Shown here one piece after another: positions 18,853 to 27,617 of a stretch of 64,000 bases of DNA. The DNA is from Chitinophaga pinensis (GTDB lineage: Bacteria > Bacteroidota > Bacteroidia > B-17B0 > Aurantibacillaceae), in NCBI GenBank assembly GCA_945860225.1, contig CAMAPT010000004.1, forward strand, positions 1-64,000, written 5' to 3'. The notes beneath the pieces are model-generated. The model was not told the DNA's origin and searched no databases. It saw only the letters and a list, made by a program, of their open reading frames with translations. Both the position numbers and the translations under genes were made by a program. Numbering within the stretch: position 1 is the stretch's first letter; every line of letters starts with the position of its first letter.

Positions 18853-19692
18853 ATGCAGTTATATTCTATCAATACGGGTCATTTTAAACTAGATGGAGGA
18901 GCTATGTTTGGTGTGGTTCCAAAGTCTATTTGGCAAAAAACAAATCCTGCCGATTCAAATAATATGTGTAGCTGGGCTATGCGTAGTTTATTGATTCAAG
19001 ATGGTAAACGTCTTATACTGATTGATACAGGAATGGGTAATAAACAAGACGAAAAATTCTTTGGGCATTATTTTTTACATGGAAACGATACCTTAGATTT
19101 TTCTTTGGCTAAATATGGTTTTCATCGTGATGATATCACTGATGTATTTTTAACACATTTGCATTTTGACCACTGTGGCGGATGTATTATGTATAATGAT
19201 GATAAATCTAATTTAATTCCAGCCTTTAAAAATGCTACATTTTGGTGTCATGAAAAACATTGGGAGTGGGCATTAAATCCTAATCCGAGAGAAAAAGCTA
19301 GTTTTCTAAAAGATAACATCTTGCCAATCAAAGAAAGTGGTCAATTACAATTTGTTAATCCTTCAATTGATTTTATCCCAAATTTTGCTTTGTACGAAAC
19401 AAACGGTCATACAGAAGCCATGATGTTACCGATTATTAAATATAAGAACACCGTTATCGCATTTATGGCCGATTTAATTCCGTCTGTTGGTCATATACCT
19501 TTACCGTATGTGATGGGCTATGATGTTAGACCTTTGAACACACTTGTAGAAAAAGAATATATTCTGAATAAGGCATTAAAGAATCAGTGGGTTTTATTTT
19601 TTGAGCACGATCCGATGATTGAATGTTGTAGATTAAAGCAAACTGAAAAAGGAATTCGAATGGAAAATCACTTTAGTTTGGCTGATTTATAA
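18853..19692 (+). CDS. MBL-fold metallohydrolase
   Basis: A 279-residue metallo-beta-lactamase-fold enzyme. The metal-binding motif THLHFDHCGG begins near residue 101; further ligands are the histidine in NGHTEAM, the aspartate in FMADLIPS and the histidine in FFEHDP near the C-terminus. There is no signal peptide, so it is cytoplasmic. The layout is like N-acyl homoserine lactonase-type or general MBL hydrolases; the substrate is not predictable and I do not infer quorum quenching. It stands 57 bases before the aminotransferase gene. Confidence 0.85.
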   Translation: MQLYSINTGHFKLDGGAMFGVVPKSIWQKTNPADSNNMCSWAMRSLLIQDGKRLILIDTGMGNKQDEKFFGHYFLHGNDTLDFSLAKYGFHRDDITDVFLTHLHFDHCGGCIMYNDDKSNLIPAFKNATFWCHEKHWEWALNPNPREKASFLKDNILPIKESGQLQFVNPSIDFIPNFALYETNGHTEAMMLPIIKYKNTVIAFMADLIPSVGHIPLPYVMGYDVRPLNTLVEKEYILNKALKNQWVLFFEHDPMIECCRLKQTEKGIRMENHFSLADL

Positions 19693-19749
19693 AATTACAT
19701 GTAACCCATTTTCGAAATCGATTTATTTTATCAAATTTATAATACAAAT

Positions 19750-21033
19750 ATGAGTATCCCAGTTCAAAAACATACATCTAAAGTGTCTAAACTAGCAGAA
19801 AATATCATAGGATCTGAAATTATCAAGTTGGCAGGCGAAGTGAATGAAAAGATAAAGCAAGGAGAAACCATACATAATATGACCATTGGGGATTTTAATC
19901 CAAAAGAATTTCCTATTCCTGCTGAATTAAAACAATATATCGTAGATGCTTATTTTGATGATCAAACGAATTACCCTGCTGCCGAAGGTATGTTGGAATT
20001 AAGAAATGCGGTGTCTAATTTGTTAAAATATAGAGGTGATTTAGAGTATAAAAACGATGAAATTTTGATTGCAGGAGGGGCTCGTCCTATTATCTATTGT
20101 ATTTTTAAAGCATTAGTTGACATGTCTGACACCGTGATATTTGCAGTTCCTTCATGGAACAATAATCATTATACATATTTAAATTTTGCAAATCCGGTGG
20201 TTATTGAAGCAACTCCTGAACAAAATTTTATGCCGAATGCATCAGATATAAAGCCATTTATCGAAAAAGCGGCATTAGTTGCATTATGTTCTCCGCAAAA
20301 TCCAACCGGTACAATTTTTAGTAAAGAAGGATTGGAAGAGATATGTGATTTGATTTTGAATGAAAATAAACGTAGAGGACAAGATGCTAAACCTGTTTAT
20401 TTGTTATACGATCAAATTTATTGGGCTTTAACTTTTGGAAATAATAATCATTATAATCCCGTTACACTTCGTCCTGAAATGAAAGCATATACTGTTTTTG
20501 TAGATGGGGTTTCAAAATCATTGTCTGCAACTGGTATCCGGGTTGGTTGGAGCATGGGGCCAAAAATGATTATTGATAAAATGAAAGCGATTTTAACACA
20601 TGTTGGAGCTTGGGCTCCTAAAGCAGAGCAAATAGCCTTAGCAAAGTATTTAAGTGATTTAGATCATTATGATTTGTTTATCGAAGAACAAAAAAAGAAA
20701 ATTTCGATTCGTTTAAATGGATTTTATGAAGGGTTTCAAAGTTTAAAGAGAGAAGGTTTTTTGGTAGATGCCATTGCCCCCCAAGCAGCAATTTATCTGA
20801 CCATTAAATTTGATTTGCATGGTATGAAGACTCAAGACGGAAAAATGTTAAAAACTACGGAAGATATTACTAAATTTCTGCTTGATGAAGCTAAATTAGC
20901 CGTTGTACCATTTTCTGCTTTTGGAGCATCTGCAAATTCTCCATGGTACAGAATGTCTGTGGGAACCTGTAAAATATCAGATGTTGATGCTGTAGTAATT
21001 AGTTTAAGAAATGCCCTGACTAAACTGTCATAA
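19750..21033 (+). CDS. Class I/II pyridoxal phosphate aminotransferase
   Basis: A fold-type I enzyme of 427 residues. The lysine that binds PLP is K256 in VSKSLSATGIRVGW, preceded by the cofactor-contacting YDQIYW and by SPQNPTGT. The final arginine-containing RMSVGTCK binds the substrate carboxylate. The family includes aspartate, aromatic and alanine aminotransferases; the exact amino acid is not clear. It converges with the formimidoylglutamase gene, 28 bases between stops. Confidence 0.9.
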   Translation: MSIPVQKHTSKVSKLAENIIGSEIIKLAGEVNEKIKQGETIHNMTIGDFNPKEFPIPAELKQYIVDAYFDDQTNYPAAEGMLELRNAVSNLLKYRGDLEYKNDEILIAGGARPIIYCIFKALVDMSDTVIFAVPSWNNNHYTYLNFANPVVIEATPEQNFMPNASDIKPFIEKAALVALCSPQNPTGTIFSKEGLEEICDLILNENKRRGQDAKPVYLLYDQIYWALTFGNNNHYNPVTLRPEMKAYTVFVDGVSKSLSATGIRVGWSMGPKMIIDKMKAILTHVGAWAPKAEQIALAKYLSDLDHYDLFIEEQKKKISIRLNGFYEGFQSLKREGFLVDAIAPQAAIYLTIKFDLHGMKTQDGKMLKTTEDITKFLLDEAKLAVVPFSAFGASANSPWYRMSVGTCKISDVDAVVISLRNALTKLS

Positions 21034-21061
21034 TTTCTATATAGAGATTAAAAAAAATGTT

Positions 21062-22105
21062 TTAATGATTATTTCTATCATTTAAACCTTTTATAAAATC
21101 ACTAATCAGATAGGCAATTAATTTTCCGGTTTTATTATCAGCTTTTATATGAGAAAGGATAGGGGCACCTTCCGCAATATGAAAATACAAAACATCAAGT
21201 TGTTTACCACATTGATAAGCGTATTGGCGAGCTTGTACCGGAGATATACCACTACTTGTTTTTGCGCTTGAAGGCACATTCGTAATCGCATCTAAATCTA
21301 TCTCGATGCCACATCTATCTTTTTTTACAAAATTGATATTTTGAAGTAACGCGTTATAAAAAGTGTTCTTTTCTTTTATGAAAACATCTTCGTATGTACT
21401 GTAGTATAAATTATTGTTTTTGTTTAAAAAATCTGTTAATACACTAGATGTATTATACTGTTCATGTATACAAAAAACGGAGTAATGATTAATTAAATTT
21501 TCGTAATAAGCATAACTGAATCCATTGCCGCTATGTCTACCTTCTAATGGTCTAAAATCCGTGTGAGGATCACAATTGATAACATTTATTTTGTTGTTGG
21601 TTGTCACGGAACAAGCTTTGATGATGGGATACGAATTGTTATGCCCACCACCAATAACAATTGGAATTTTGTTGCAACGAACGATTTTTTGAACAATTTC
21701 GAAGACGCGCTCATCAATTATGGAAACCAGTTTTCTCAATTCAGCCATGTCTTTTTTATTTTTAGAATCAAGTTGGGATGATGCAGCCATAACATCATCT
21801 ACAAAAATATTACCGAGTACGCAAATATCTTTGCCTGTTAAAAATAAATTGCTTTGTTGACTTAAAAAACTATCTAAAGCTGGTTTCCAGGCGGAGTGAG
21901 CTCCCCCACGACCATAATTTGCTTTTACTCCAATATCTTCGGGTATACCAAGCAATACATATTTACAAGTAGAATTTAAAAGCTCTTCTTCCCACTTTTT
22001 TTCTGATTTTAATACGATAACATCTTCACCAATTTTGGTTTCATTGGTTCTTTTTCTAGTTAATTGTTCAATTTCTTTTTTTGAATATAATTGCAATGAA
22101 TTCAT
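21062..22105 (-). CDS. hutG: Formimidoylglutamase (arginase/ureohydrolase family)
   Basis: Probably hydrolyses N-formimidoyl-L-glutamate to glutamate and formamide, completing histidine degradation after HutI. Binuclear manganese ligands are visible: GGGH (H155), CDPHTDFRP (D179, H181, D183) and EIDLDAI (D270, D272). The 347-residue length is longer than typical arginase and fits the bacteroidotal formimidoylglutamase branch. Agmatinase is a less likely alternative. hutI lies 20 kb away, so the pathway is split. Confidence 0.82.
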   Translation of the reverse strand: MNSLQLYSKKEIEQLTRKRTNETKIGEDVIVLKSEKKWEEELLNSTCKYVLLGIPEDIGVKANYGRGGAHSAWKPALDSFLSQQSNLFLTGKDICVLGNIFVDDVMAASSQLDSKNKKDMAELRKLVSIIDERVFEIVQKIVRCNKIPIVIGGGHNNSYPIIKACSVTTNNKINVINCDPHTDFRPLEGRHSGNGFSYAYYENLINHYSVFCIHEQYNTSSVLTDFLNKNNNLYYSTYEDVFIKEKNTFYNALLQNINFVKKDRCGIEIDLDAITNVPSSAKTSSGISPVQARQYAYQCGKQLDVLYFHIAEGAPILSHIKADNKTGKLIAYLISDFIKGLNDRNNH

Positions 22106-22128
22106 GAATATGATTTTTTAATTAAAAA

Positions 22129-22164
22129 TATTAAAAGAAAAAATCCCGCTGAAACGGGATTTTC
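22129..22164 (-). terminator. Rho-independent terminator of the DUF4468-like gene
   Basis: An 8-base perfect stem (AAATCCCG and CGGGATTT) with a 6-base loop at 22141-22162. On the minus strand it is followed by TTTTCTTTT, so it ends transcription from 22182-22793 before hutG. Confidence 0.8.
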
Positions 22165-22181
22165 AAATGACGATTATAAAA

Positions 22182-22793
22182 TTACCATTCGTCAGCATTG
22201 ACTGGCTTTGAACTAGGTATTTTCATCATTGCCTTAATATCACTTATTAACACTCCGCTTTGTCTAAATGCTTCGCCTTTTATCCGTTTCCATAAGTCTG
22301 GCGGAACTTTTAAACTACCGCAAGCTGGCGCGTCATTGTAAACATTTCCTCCTGTACATTCAGTTTTATTCGCATTATGAGTTATTTTTGTAATTGTATA
22401 GCGGTATTTTCCTTCTTTAGCTTCTATACTCAGGTGCATGGTAATGGTTCCTTCAACATCTGCACCAGGATTAAGCTCTTTAGGTTTATACTTGAATGTT
22501 GCTAAACATTCTGCTTTAGTTCCTGTGGTGATTTTGTTATCCTTTATATAGAGTTTAGTATCTGTTTTCATAAAATTAATGGCGCGTTTTAATATTTCAT
22601 CCGCAGCCATTGGTTTAGGGGGAGCAGTATCAATAGGTATATTTCCATCTGAGTCGGGTTGAGGAGGAACTACAGGAGCCTCCATTGTTACAACTTCCTG
22701 TATTTTTTTATCATCTTTTTTTTCTTCTTGTGCAGAAATTTGAGATAATAAGCATAATAAAGATAAACTAAATAGTATTTTTTTTAATGTCAT
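22182..22793 (-). CDS. Secreted DUF4468-like protein
   Basis: A 203-residue exported protein. The signal peptide runs to about residue 21 (LSQISAQ) and a proline-rich spacer spans about 38-62. The C-terminal part holds ATFKYKP, EGTITMHLSIEAKEGKYRYTI and a cysteine pair, which fits the TBP-like DUF4468 fold found in many Bacteroidota. Function is unknown. It lies between the E1 gene and hutG on the same strand, with a terminator after it. Confidence 0.68.
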   Translation of the reverse strand: MTLKKILFSLSLLCLLSQISAQEEKKDDKKIQEVVTMEAPVVPPQPDSDGNIPIDTAPPKPMAADEILKRAINFMKTDTKLYIKDNKITTGTKAECLATFKYKPKELNPGADVEGTITMHLSIEAKEGKYRYTITKITHNANKTECTGGNVYNDAPACGSLKVPPDLWKRIKGEAFRQSGVLISDIKAMMKIPSSKPVNADEW

Positions 22794-22870
22794 TTTAATT
22801 ACGATGATTAATTTTTTGAACTAAAAAAATGTTATTTTAAATGGATAGTGATAAAATAATCAAGAAAAAA

Positions 22871-25291
22871 TTAATAGATTTTTGGATAGTTAGAAGGATT
22901 AAATTCATTCATTACACCATAAACAGCTTCAAAAACATCATCTGCACTTGGTTTGGAAAAATAATCTCCATCAGATCCATAGGCAGGTCGATGTTCTTTT
23001 GCTGCAAGGGTAACAGGTTTAGCATCAAGGTATTGATAACCTCCATGAGTTTCTAAAACTTTTTGCATCATATAAGCGGTAGCTCCACCGGGAACATCTT
23101 CATCTATAAACACTATTTTATTTGTTTTCTTCAACGATTCTAAAATAACACAATTGATATCAAAAGGAATTAAGGTTTGAACATCAATTACTTCTACAGA
23201 AATATCATGTTGTTCGAGTTGATTGATCGCTTCTTGAACAACTCTCACACAGGAACCATATGTTACAACTGTCACATCAGATCCTAAAACCATTATTTCC
23301 GGGATTCCTAGTGAAATTTTATATTGTCCAATATTTGTTGGTAATTTCTCTTTTAAACGGTAACCATTTAAAGGTTCAATCACTAAGGCTGGTTCATCTG
23401 CTTCGAGTAACAAATTATAAAAACCGGCCGCTTGGGTCATATTTCTTGGAACGCAAATATTTATCCCTCGGCAAGCATGAATAATCATGGCCATTGGTGA
23501 ACCACTATGCCAGATACCTTCTAAGCGATGTCCTCGGGTACGTATGATAACAGGCGCTTTTTGGGTTCCCATCGTTCGCCACTGAACAGTTGCTAAATCA
23601 TCGCTCATAACTTGAAGAGCATAAAGTAAATAGTCTAAATATTGGATTTCGGCTATCGGTCGCAATCCTCTTAAAGATAATCCGATGGCTTGACCTATAA
23701 TTGTAGCTTCTCTTATACCAGTATCAAAAACACGATGTTCTCCATATTTGGCTTGCAATCCTTCTAATCCTTGATTAACCCCGCCAATTTTACCAGAATC
23801 TTCACCGAATATAAGTGTTTCAGGATATTTTGAAAGAATGTAGTCAAAGTTGTTTTTAAGTAATTCTCTACCATCCACCAATTTCTCATTTAAGTATTCA
23901 GGAGAAATTGGGGTTATATTAGAAATTTTAAAATTTGTTTCAGAATACAAATGCGACGCGTATCTATGGTCATTTTTTTGATTTGAGGCTTTTAGCCACT
24001 CTAGTAATTTTGTTCGGCTTAAAGTATTTTCCTTTTTTGTTAATCGTAATACTTTTTTAGTAGCACCCATAACATCTCTTCTGAATGGTTCTTTATTTGA
24101 AACCAATTCATTATTTATCTTATGAATGGTTTCACCTTGGCTAGATGTAGATGCTAAATCTAAAAGTAGGGGAGATATCTCGCTAATTTCTTCCTTTATA
24201 GGCTTTAAATAATTTGACCAAGCATTATTTTTAGCTTCTTTGACGAAATTTTTAGACGTTTCTTCAATATTATCTAATGTGTTTTCGTCAGCCAAGCCAT
24301 TTTTTAAAATCCATTCACGCATTTTTTTAATGCAATCAAAATCTAACTCCCATTGTAGTCGCTCTTTAGATTTATACCGTTCATGTGAACCAGAAGTGCT
24401 ATGTCCTTGAGGTTGAGTTACTTCCTCTACGTGAACTAAAACAGGGACATGTTGTTCCCTACAAACTTTAACGGCTTTTTCATAAGTTTCACAAAGATGA
24501 GTGTAATCCCAACCTTTGGTCTTGAAAATTTCAAATCCATTGCTTCCATTTTCTTTCTGAAACCCTTTCAAAATTTCAGAAATACTTTCTTTTGTAGTTT
24601 GGTATTTCTTTGGAACAGATATTCCGTGTCCATCGTCCCATACGCTAATTAACATAGGAACTTGAAGTACCCCTGCTGCATTTATTGTTTCCCAAAATAC
24701 ACCTTCAGATGTTGATGCATCTCCTATTGTACCAAAAGCTACTTCATTACCCTTGTTACTATAGTTCAAGAATTTACCTTCTTGTAGTTCAGGATTGATT
24801 TTGAAAAAATGTGATGCGTATGCTAAGCCCAATAATCTAGGCATTTGACCAGCAGTTGGTGAAATATCAGAAGATGAATTTTTTTGGTTAACTAAATTTT
24901 TGAATGTTCCATCTTCGTTTAGGCTATGAGTTACAAAATGTCCACCCATTTGCCTTCCTGCACTCATTGGTTCCATTTCTAAATCGGTATGTGCATAAAG
25001 TCCAGCAAAATATTCTTGGATAGTTAATTCATTGATTGCAAACATAAATGTTTGATCTCTGTAATATCCACTTCTGAAATCACCATTTTGAAAAACCTTA
25101 GCCATTGCTACTTGAGCTAGTTCTTTCCCGTCTCCAAAAATGCCAAATTTGGCTTTCCCTGTCAAAACTTCTTTTCTTCCCAATAAACTTGTTTGACGAC
25201 TTTCGTTAATAACACGATAATCATTCAAGACAATTTTTTTGAAATCATCAAAATTCAATCCTTGGATTGGAGGTATTACTTCTTTTTGCAT
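22871..25291 (-). CDS. Fused alpha/beta E1 2-oxoacid dehydrogenase
   Basis: Thiamine diphosphate-dependent decarboxylase of a pyruvate- or branched-chain 2-oxoacid-type complex. The alpha half (about 1-390) has the GDASTSEG pyrophosphate/Mg motif at 190-197, with WDDGHGISVPKK after it. The beta half (about 470-806) has FGEDSGKIGG, the RGLRPIAEIQYLDYLLYA stretch and VTYGSCVRVVQEA. The two are separate subunits in most bacteria, and the fused form is common in Bacteroidota. No E2 or E3 gene is adjacent, so the substrate class is open. A TATATTTG promoter element lies about 80 bases upstream. Confidence 0.88.
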   Translation of the reverse strand: MQKEVIPPIQGLNFDDFKKIVLNDYRVINESRQTSLLGRKEVLTGKAKFGIFGDGKELAQVAMAKVFQNGDFRSGYYRDQTFMFAINELTIQEYFAGLYAHTDLEMEPMSAGRQMGGHFVTHSLNEDGTFKNLVNQKNSSSDISPTAGQMPRLLGLAYASHFFKINPELQEGKFLNYSNKGNEVAFGTIGDASTSEGVFWETINAAGVLQVPMLISVWDDGHGISVPKKYQTTKESISEILKGFQKENGSNGFEIFKTKGWDYTHLCETYEKAVKVCREQHVPVLVHVEEVTQPQGHSTSGSHERYKSKERLQWELDFDCIKKMREWILKNGLADENTLDNIEETSKNFVKEAKNNAWSNYLKPIKEEISEISPLLLDLASTSSQGETIHKINNELVSNKEPFRRDVMGATKKVLRLTKKENTLSRTKLLEWLKASNQKNDHRYASHLYSETNFKISNITPISPEYLNEKLVDGRELLKNNFDYILSKYPETLIFGEDSGKIGGVNQGLEGLQAKYGEHRVFDTGIREATIIGQAIGLSLRGLRPIAEIQYLDYLLYALQVMSDDLATVQWRTMGTQKAPVIIRTRGHRLEGIWHSGSPMAMIIHACRGINICVPRNMTQAAGFYNLLLEADEPALVIEPLNGYRLKEKLPTNIGQYKISLGIPEIMVLGSDVTVVTYGSCVRVVQEAINQLEQHDISVEVIDVQTLIPFDINCVILESLKKTNKIVFIDEDVPGGATAYMMQKVLETHGGYQYLDAKPVTLAAKEHRPAYGSDGDYFSKPSADDVFEAVYGVMNEFNPSNYPKIY

Positions 25292-25374
25292 ATCATTCGA
25301 TTTAATCGCCCTATCGGTTTTGTAATTGCCAGAAATACCTAATTCTTAATAAATATAAGTACCGCCTTATCTCA

Positions 25375-25382
25375 CAAATATA
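25375..25382 (-). promoter_or_regulatory. Candidate -7 element for the E1 gene
   Basis: Minus-strand TATATTTG, a full match to TAnnTTTG, about 80 bases before the E1 ATG. The TTG at -33 is missing. Confidence 0.42.
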
Positions 25383-25391
25383 ATTTTTTGG

Positions 25392-25423
25392 TTGGAATTA
25401 AAAAAAAAACCATGTTATTTTTG
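25392..25423 (+). promoter_or_regulatory. Candidate plus-strand promoter (TTG-N21-TATTTTTG)
   Basis: TTG at 25392-25394 and TATTTTTG at 25416-25423 fit the Bacteroidota promoter with spacing two bases longer than ideal. If used, it gives a leader over 200 bases for the next gene; TACATTTG at 25489 is a closer alternative. Confidence 0.35.
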
Positions 25424-25651
25424 AGTTTAAGGTTGAAAAAAAATGTTTAGCATAGAAATCGCAGGGTTTATTTAATTTTATATAACATTACATTTGCATT
25501 AGACGCTATTGTTCTTATTTAAGTTTTAGTTATTTAACTTAAGTTTTATTAACATATTATCCAATCATAGTTGAAATAAATTCGCTCAATTTATTTGATT
25601 TAGAGGGATATTATAGCTAAAATTGCACTCTTATTTAACAAAAAATATACT

Positions 25652-25999
25652 ATGGCAGATATTCATTTATTGGGGATAAAATTTATAGAACAAAATACAC
25701 AAGACGGATTGGAGTTTACGTATAAGCCCGAAGTTCCAAAATTAAAAGTAATTGGCACTATACTAATAGCAGCTGAAGAGGAAGAGGACAATGGCTGTGT
25801 GTTTTTGACACAAAAACAGTTAAACCAAATTTTATTGAATAAGGATGTTGACTTGAAACTTGTAGATGATACATGGACTCCCTCAAAACCTTTAACTAAA
25901 GAACAAATAAAAAAAATTGGTTTAGTAACAATAGATGCTGAGTATTTAGGAACTGCAGGAGATGTGAGATGTTATGAAGCTTTAAAAATTACAGAATAA
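25652..25999 (+). CDS. Hypothetical protein
   Basis: A soluble 115-residue protein opening MADIHLLGIKF, with an acidic run EEEED near residue 49. There is no signal peptide or membrane helix. I do not recognise a family. The gene stands alone between a long divergent region and a dispersed element whose hairpin can serve as its terminator. Confidence 0.55.
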   Translation: MADIHLLGIKFIEQNTQDGLEFTYKPEVPKLKVIGTILIAAEEEEDNGCVFLTQKQLNQILLNKDVDLKLVDDTWTPSKPLTKEQIKKIGLVTIDAEYLGTAGDVRCYEALKITE

Positions 26000-26022
26000 T
26001 CTTAGTTTAATTTTAAAAAAAT

Positions 26023-26153
26023 GGAGGCTGTCTCAAAAGGACAGTCTTTTATATTTCTGTTACATCGAACTAAGTCGAGATACTTCATAATAAATACTTT
26101 TATGTCTAGACTTGGCTATAGTTGACAATCAAAAAATATTTTTAGACAGTCGC
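26023..26153 (+). repeat. MITE-like element, copy A, with terminator hairpin
   Basis: The ends form an imperfect inverted repeat: GGAGGCTGTCTCAAAA on the left and the complement of TTTTTAGACAGTCGC on the right. The left 68 bases match copy B at 12701-12768 (about 57 of 68). A hairpin (26026-26046) followed by TTTT can end transcription of the 115-residue gene. No transposase is inside. The element ends 7 bases before the cdsA ATG. Confidence 0.6.
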
Positions 26154-26160
26154 TTTATTT

Positions 26161-27042
26161 ATGGCATTAAACATTCAAACTTTTATTAAACGAACCTTAA
26201 CAGCTATAGTATTTGTGGCTATTTTATTGTTTGGTATATGTTACAATTATATATCTTTTGTTTCTTTATTCTTCGTCGTGTCTATTTGGGGACTCAATGA
26301 GTTTTATTTATTAGCAGAAAAGTTAAATGTTAAGCCCTATAAAATTATTGGTTACCTAGCAGGTATTAGTTTGTTTTTATTTAGTTCATTATCTCAATTT
26401 ACATTGCTTCAGGGATTTGATTTCTTAAAAAATATCTTGCCCTTTTCTTTTGTTCTTATATTTTTGGTATTTGTTATGGCTCTTTTTGACAAGTACCCTA
26501 ACCCCATTCAAAATATCGCATACACTATTTTAGGTGTTATTTATGTTGTATTACCTTTTTCGTTACTTGTTCATATATCATGTATAGACAACTTTTTTAT
26601 TGATAAAGTTAATAATCAAGGAATACAGAGTTACGCTCCTTACAATTATCATTACGTATTAGGTGTAATTGTGTTGATTTGGATAAGTGATGTGTCTGCT
26701 TATTTGGTAGGAAGTTTTTTTGGAAAACATAAATTATACGAACGTATTTCTCCGGGAAAAACATGGGAAGGCTCAATTGGCGCTGCCTTTTTGACATTAG
26801 GAGCTTCATTCGTTATTGCTCGTTTCTTTCCCGAATTAGAAATGAAACATTGGGTAGTCATATCATTACTTGTTTCTATATTTGGAACGATTGGTGATTT
26901 GGTTGAATCAATGATAAAACGCCAAGCTGGAGTTAAAGATTCAGGAAGAATTATGCCTGGGCACGGAGGTATTTTAGATCGATTCGACAGTCTTTTGTTT
27001 GTTTCTCCATTTATTTACGCCTATTTGACCTATATAAAATAG
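26161..27042 (+). CDS. cdsA: Phosphatidate cytidylyltransferase
   Basis: Makes CDP-diacylglycerol from phosphatidate and CTP at the inner membrane. The C-terminal signature is clear (SPGKTWEG, then GDLVESMIKRQAGVKDSG and PGHGGILDRFDS). About seven membrane helices precede and surround it. The length of 293 residues is typical. The start ATG at 26161 lies directly after the dispersed element, so its promoter must lie in or before that element. Confidence 0.95.
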   Translation: MALNIQTFIKRTLTAIVFVAILLFGICYNYISFVSLFFVVSIWGLNEFYLLAEKLNVKPYKIIGYLAGISLFLFSSLSQFTLLQGFDFLKNILPFSFVLIFLVFVMALFDKYPNPIQNIAYTILGVIYVVLPFSLLVHISCIDNFFIDKVNNQGIQSYAPYNYHYVLGVIVLIWISDVSAYLVGSFFGKHKLYERISPGKTWEGSIGAAFLTLGASFVIARFFPELEMKHWVVISLLVSIFGTIGDLVESMIKRQAGVKDSGRIMPGHGGILDRFDSLLFVSPFIYAYLTYIK

Positions 27043-27071
27043 AAAAGGGTCTAATAAATTGTTAAGAATTA

Positions 27072-27101
27072 TTGTTTGTATTGTAAAATATACTATATTT
27101 G
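27072..27101 (+). promoter_or_regulatory. rpsO promoter (TTG-N19-TATATTTG)
   Basis: TTG at 27072-27074, exactly 19 bases, then TATATTTG at 27094-27101: a full match to the Bacteroidota promoter. It predicts a leader of about 33 bases before the rpsO ATG at 27139. rpsT has the same arrangement. Confidence 0.75.
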
Positions 27102-27138
27102 TAGCTCGATTTAAAGATAACAATAAAAGTAGTATAAC

Positions 27139-27408
27139 ATGTATTTAACATCAGAAGTAAAGAAAGACATTTTTAAAAAACACGGTGGAAGTGAAAAAAA
27201 CACTGGTTCAGCAGAATCTCAAGTGGCATTGTTTACTCATCGTATTGATCATTTAACTAGCCATTTAAAAAATAATAAAAAAGACTTTGGAACTCAACGT
27301 GCCCTATTAAACTTAGTAGGTAAACGTCGTGCTTTATTAGATTACTTGAAAGGTACAGATATTATGCGTTACCGTGCCGTTATCAAGGTATTAGATATTC
27401 GTAAGTAA
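27139..27408 (+). CDS. rpsO: 30S ribosomal protein S15
   Basis: An 89-residue primary 16S rRNA-binding protein of the small subunit platform. The conserved GSAESQVALFTHRIDHLTSHL and the C-terminal RRALLDYLKG are diagnostic. Its own consensus promoter lies upstream, and pnp follows after a strong hairpin, the rpsO-pnp order found in many bacteria. Confidence 0.97.
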   Translation: MYLTSEVKKDIFKKHGGSEKNTGSAESQVALFTHRIDHLTSHLKNNKKDFGTQRALLNLVGKRRALLDYLKGTDIMRYRAVIKVLDIRK

Positions 27409-27432
27409 TAATGGATTTTTGTTAATATTGGG

Positions 27433-27463
27433 GGCATTTCGAGCAATCGAAATGCCTTTGTTA
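27433..27463 (+). terminator. rpsO-pnp intergenic hairpin
   Basis: A perfect 10-base stem (GGCATTTCGA and TCGAAATGCC) closed by a GCAA loop, which is a GNRA-type tetraloop, then a short T-rich tail (TTTGTTATT). It may be a terminator or attenuator, or a processing site for the joint transcript. The T-run is weak. Confidence 0.65.
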
Positions 27464-27617
27464 TTAATAAAGTAGTTCTATTCGGAAATTTAGATTTTCT
27501 TTTCGAATTAAGCTGCCACAATTAAAAGAGTTCTTGTCCATTTTTGAACTAATAAAATAACAAACAGAAAAAATATAAACCGTACCAAAAACGTTGGTAC
27601 ACAAAACAAAAAACAAG

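Larger units (their letters stand above)
25292..25651. other. Divergent intergenic region, 360 bases
   Basis: It separates the E1 gene (minus) from the 115-residue gene (plus). It holds a minus TATATTTG (25375-25382), a plus TTG with TATTTTTG (25392-25423), a plus TACATTTG (25489-25496) and an A10 run (25400-25409). No tRNA, small RNA or conserved reading frame was seen. Confidence 0.6.

Noticed and set aside
18853-19692. Lactonase or beta-lactamase function for the MBL-fold protein
   Set aside because: The metal motif is shared by the whole superfamily, there is no signal peptide, and nothing in the context points to a substrate.
25292-25651. Riboswitch or small RNA in the longest gene-free stretch
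   Set aside because: No conserved stem set or known riboswitch core is recognisable by eye; only promoter-like boxes and an A-run are present.
26023-26153. Intact insertion sequence
   Set aside because: It is only 131 bases and contains no transposase frame; kept as a MITE-like repeat.
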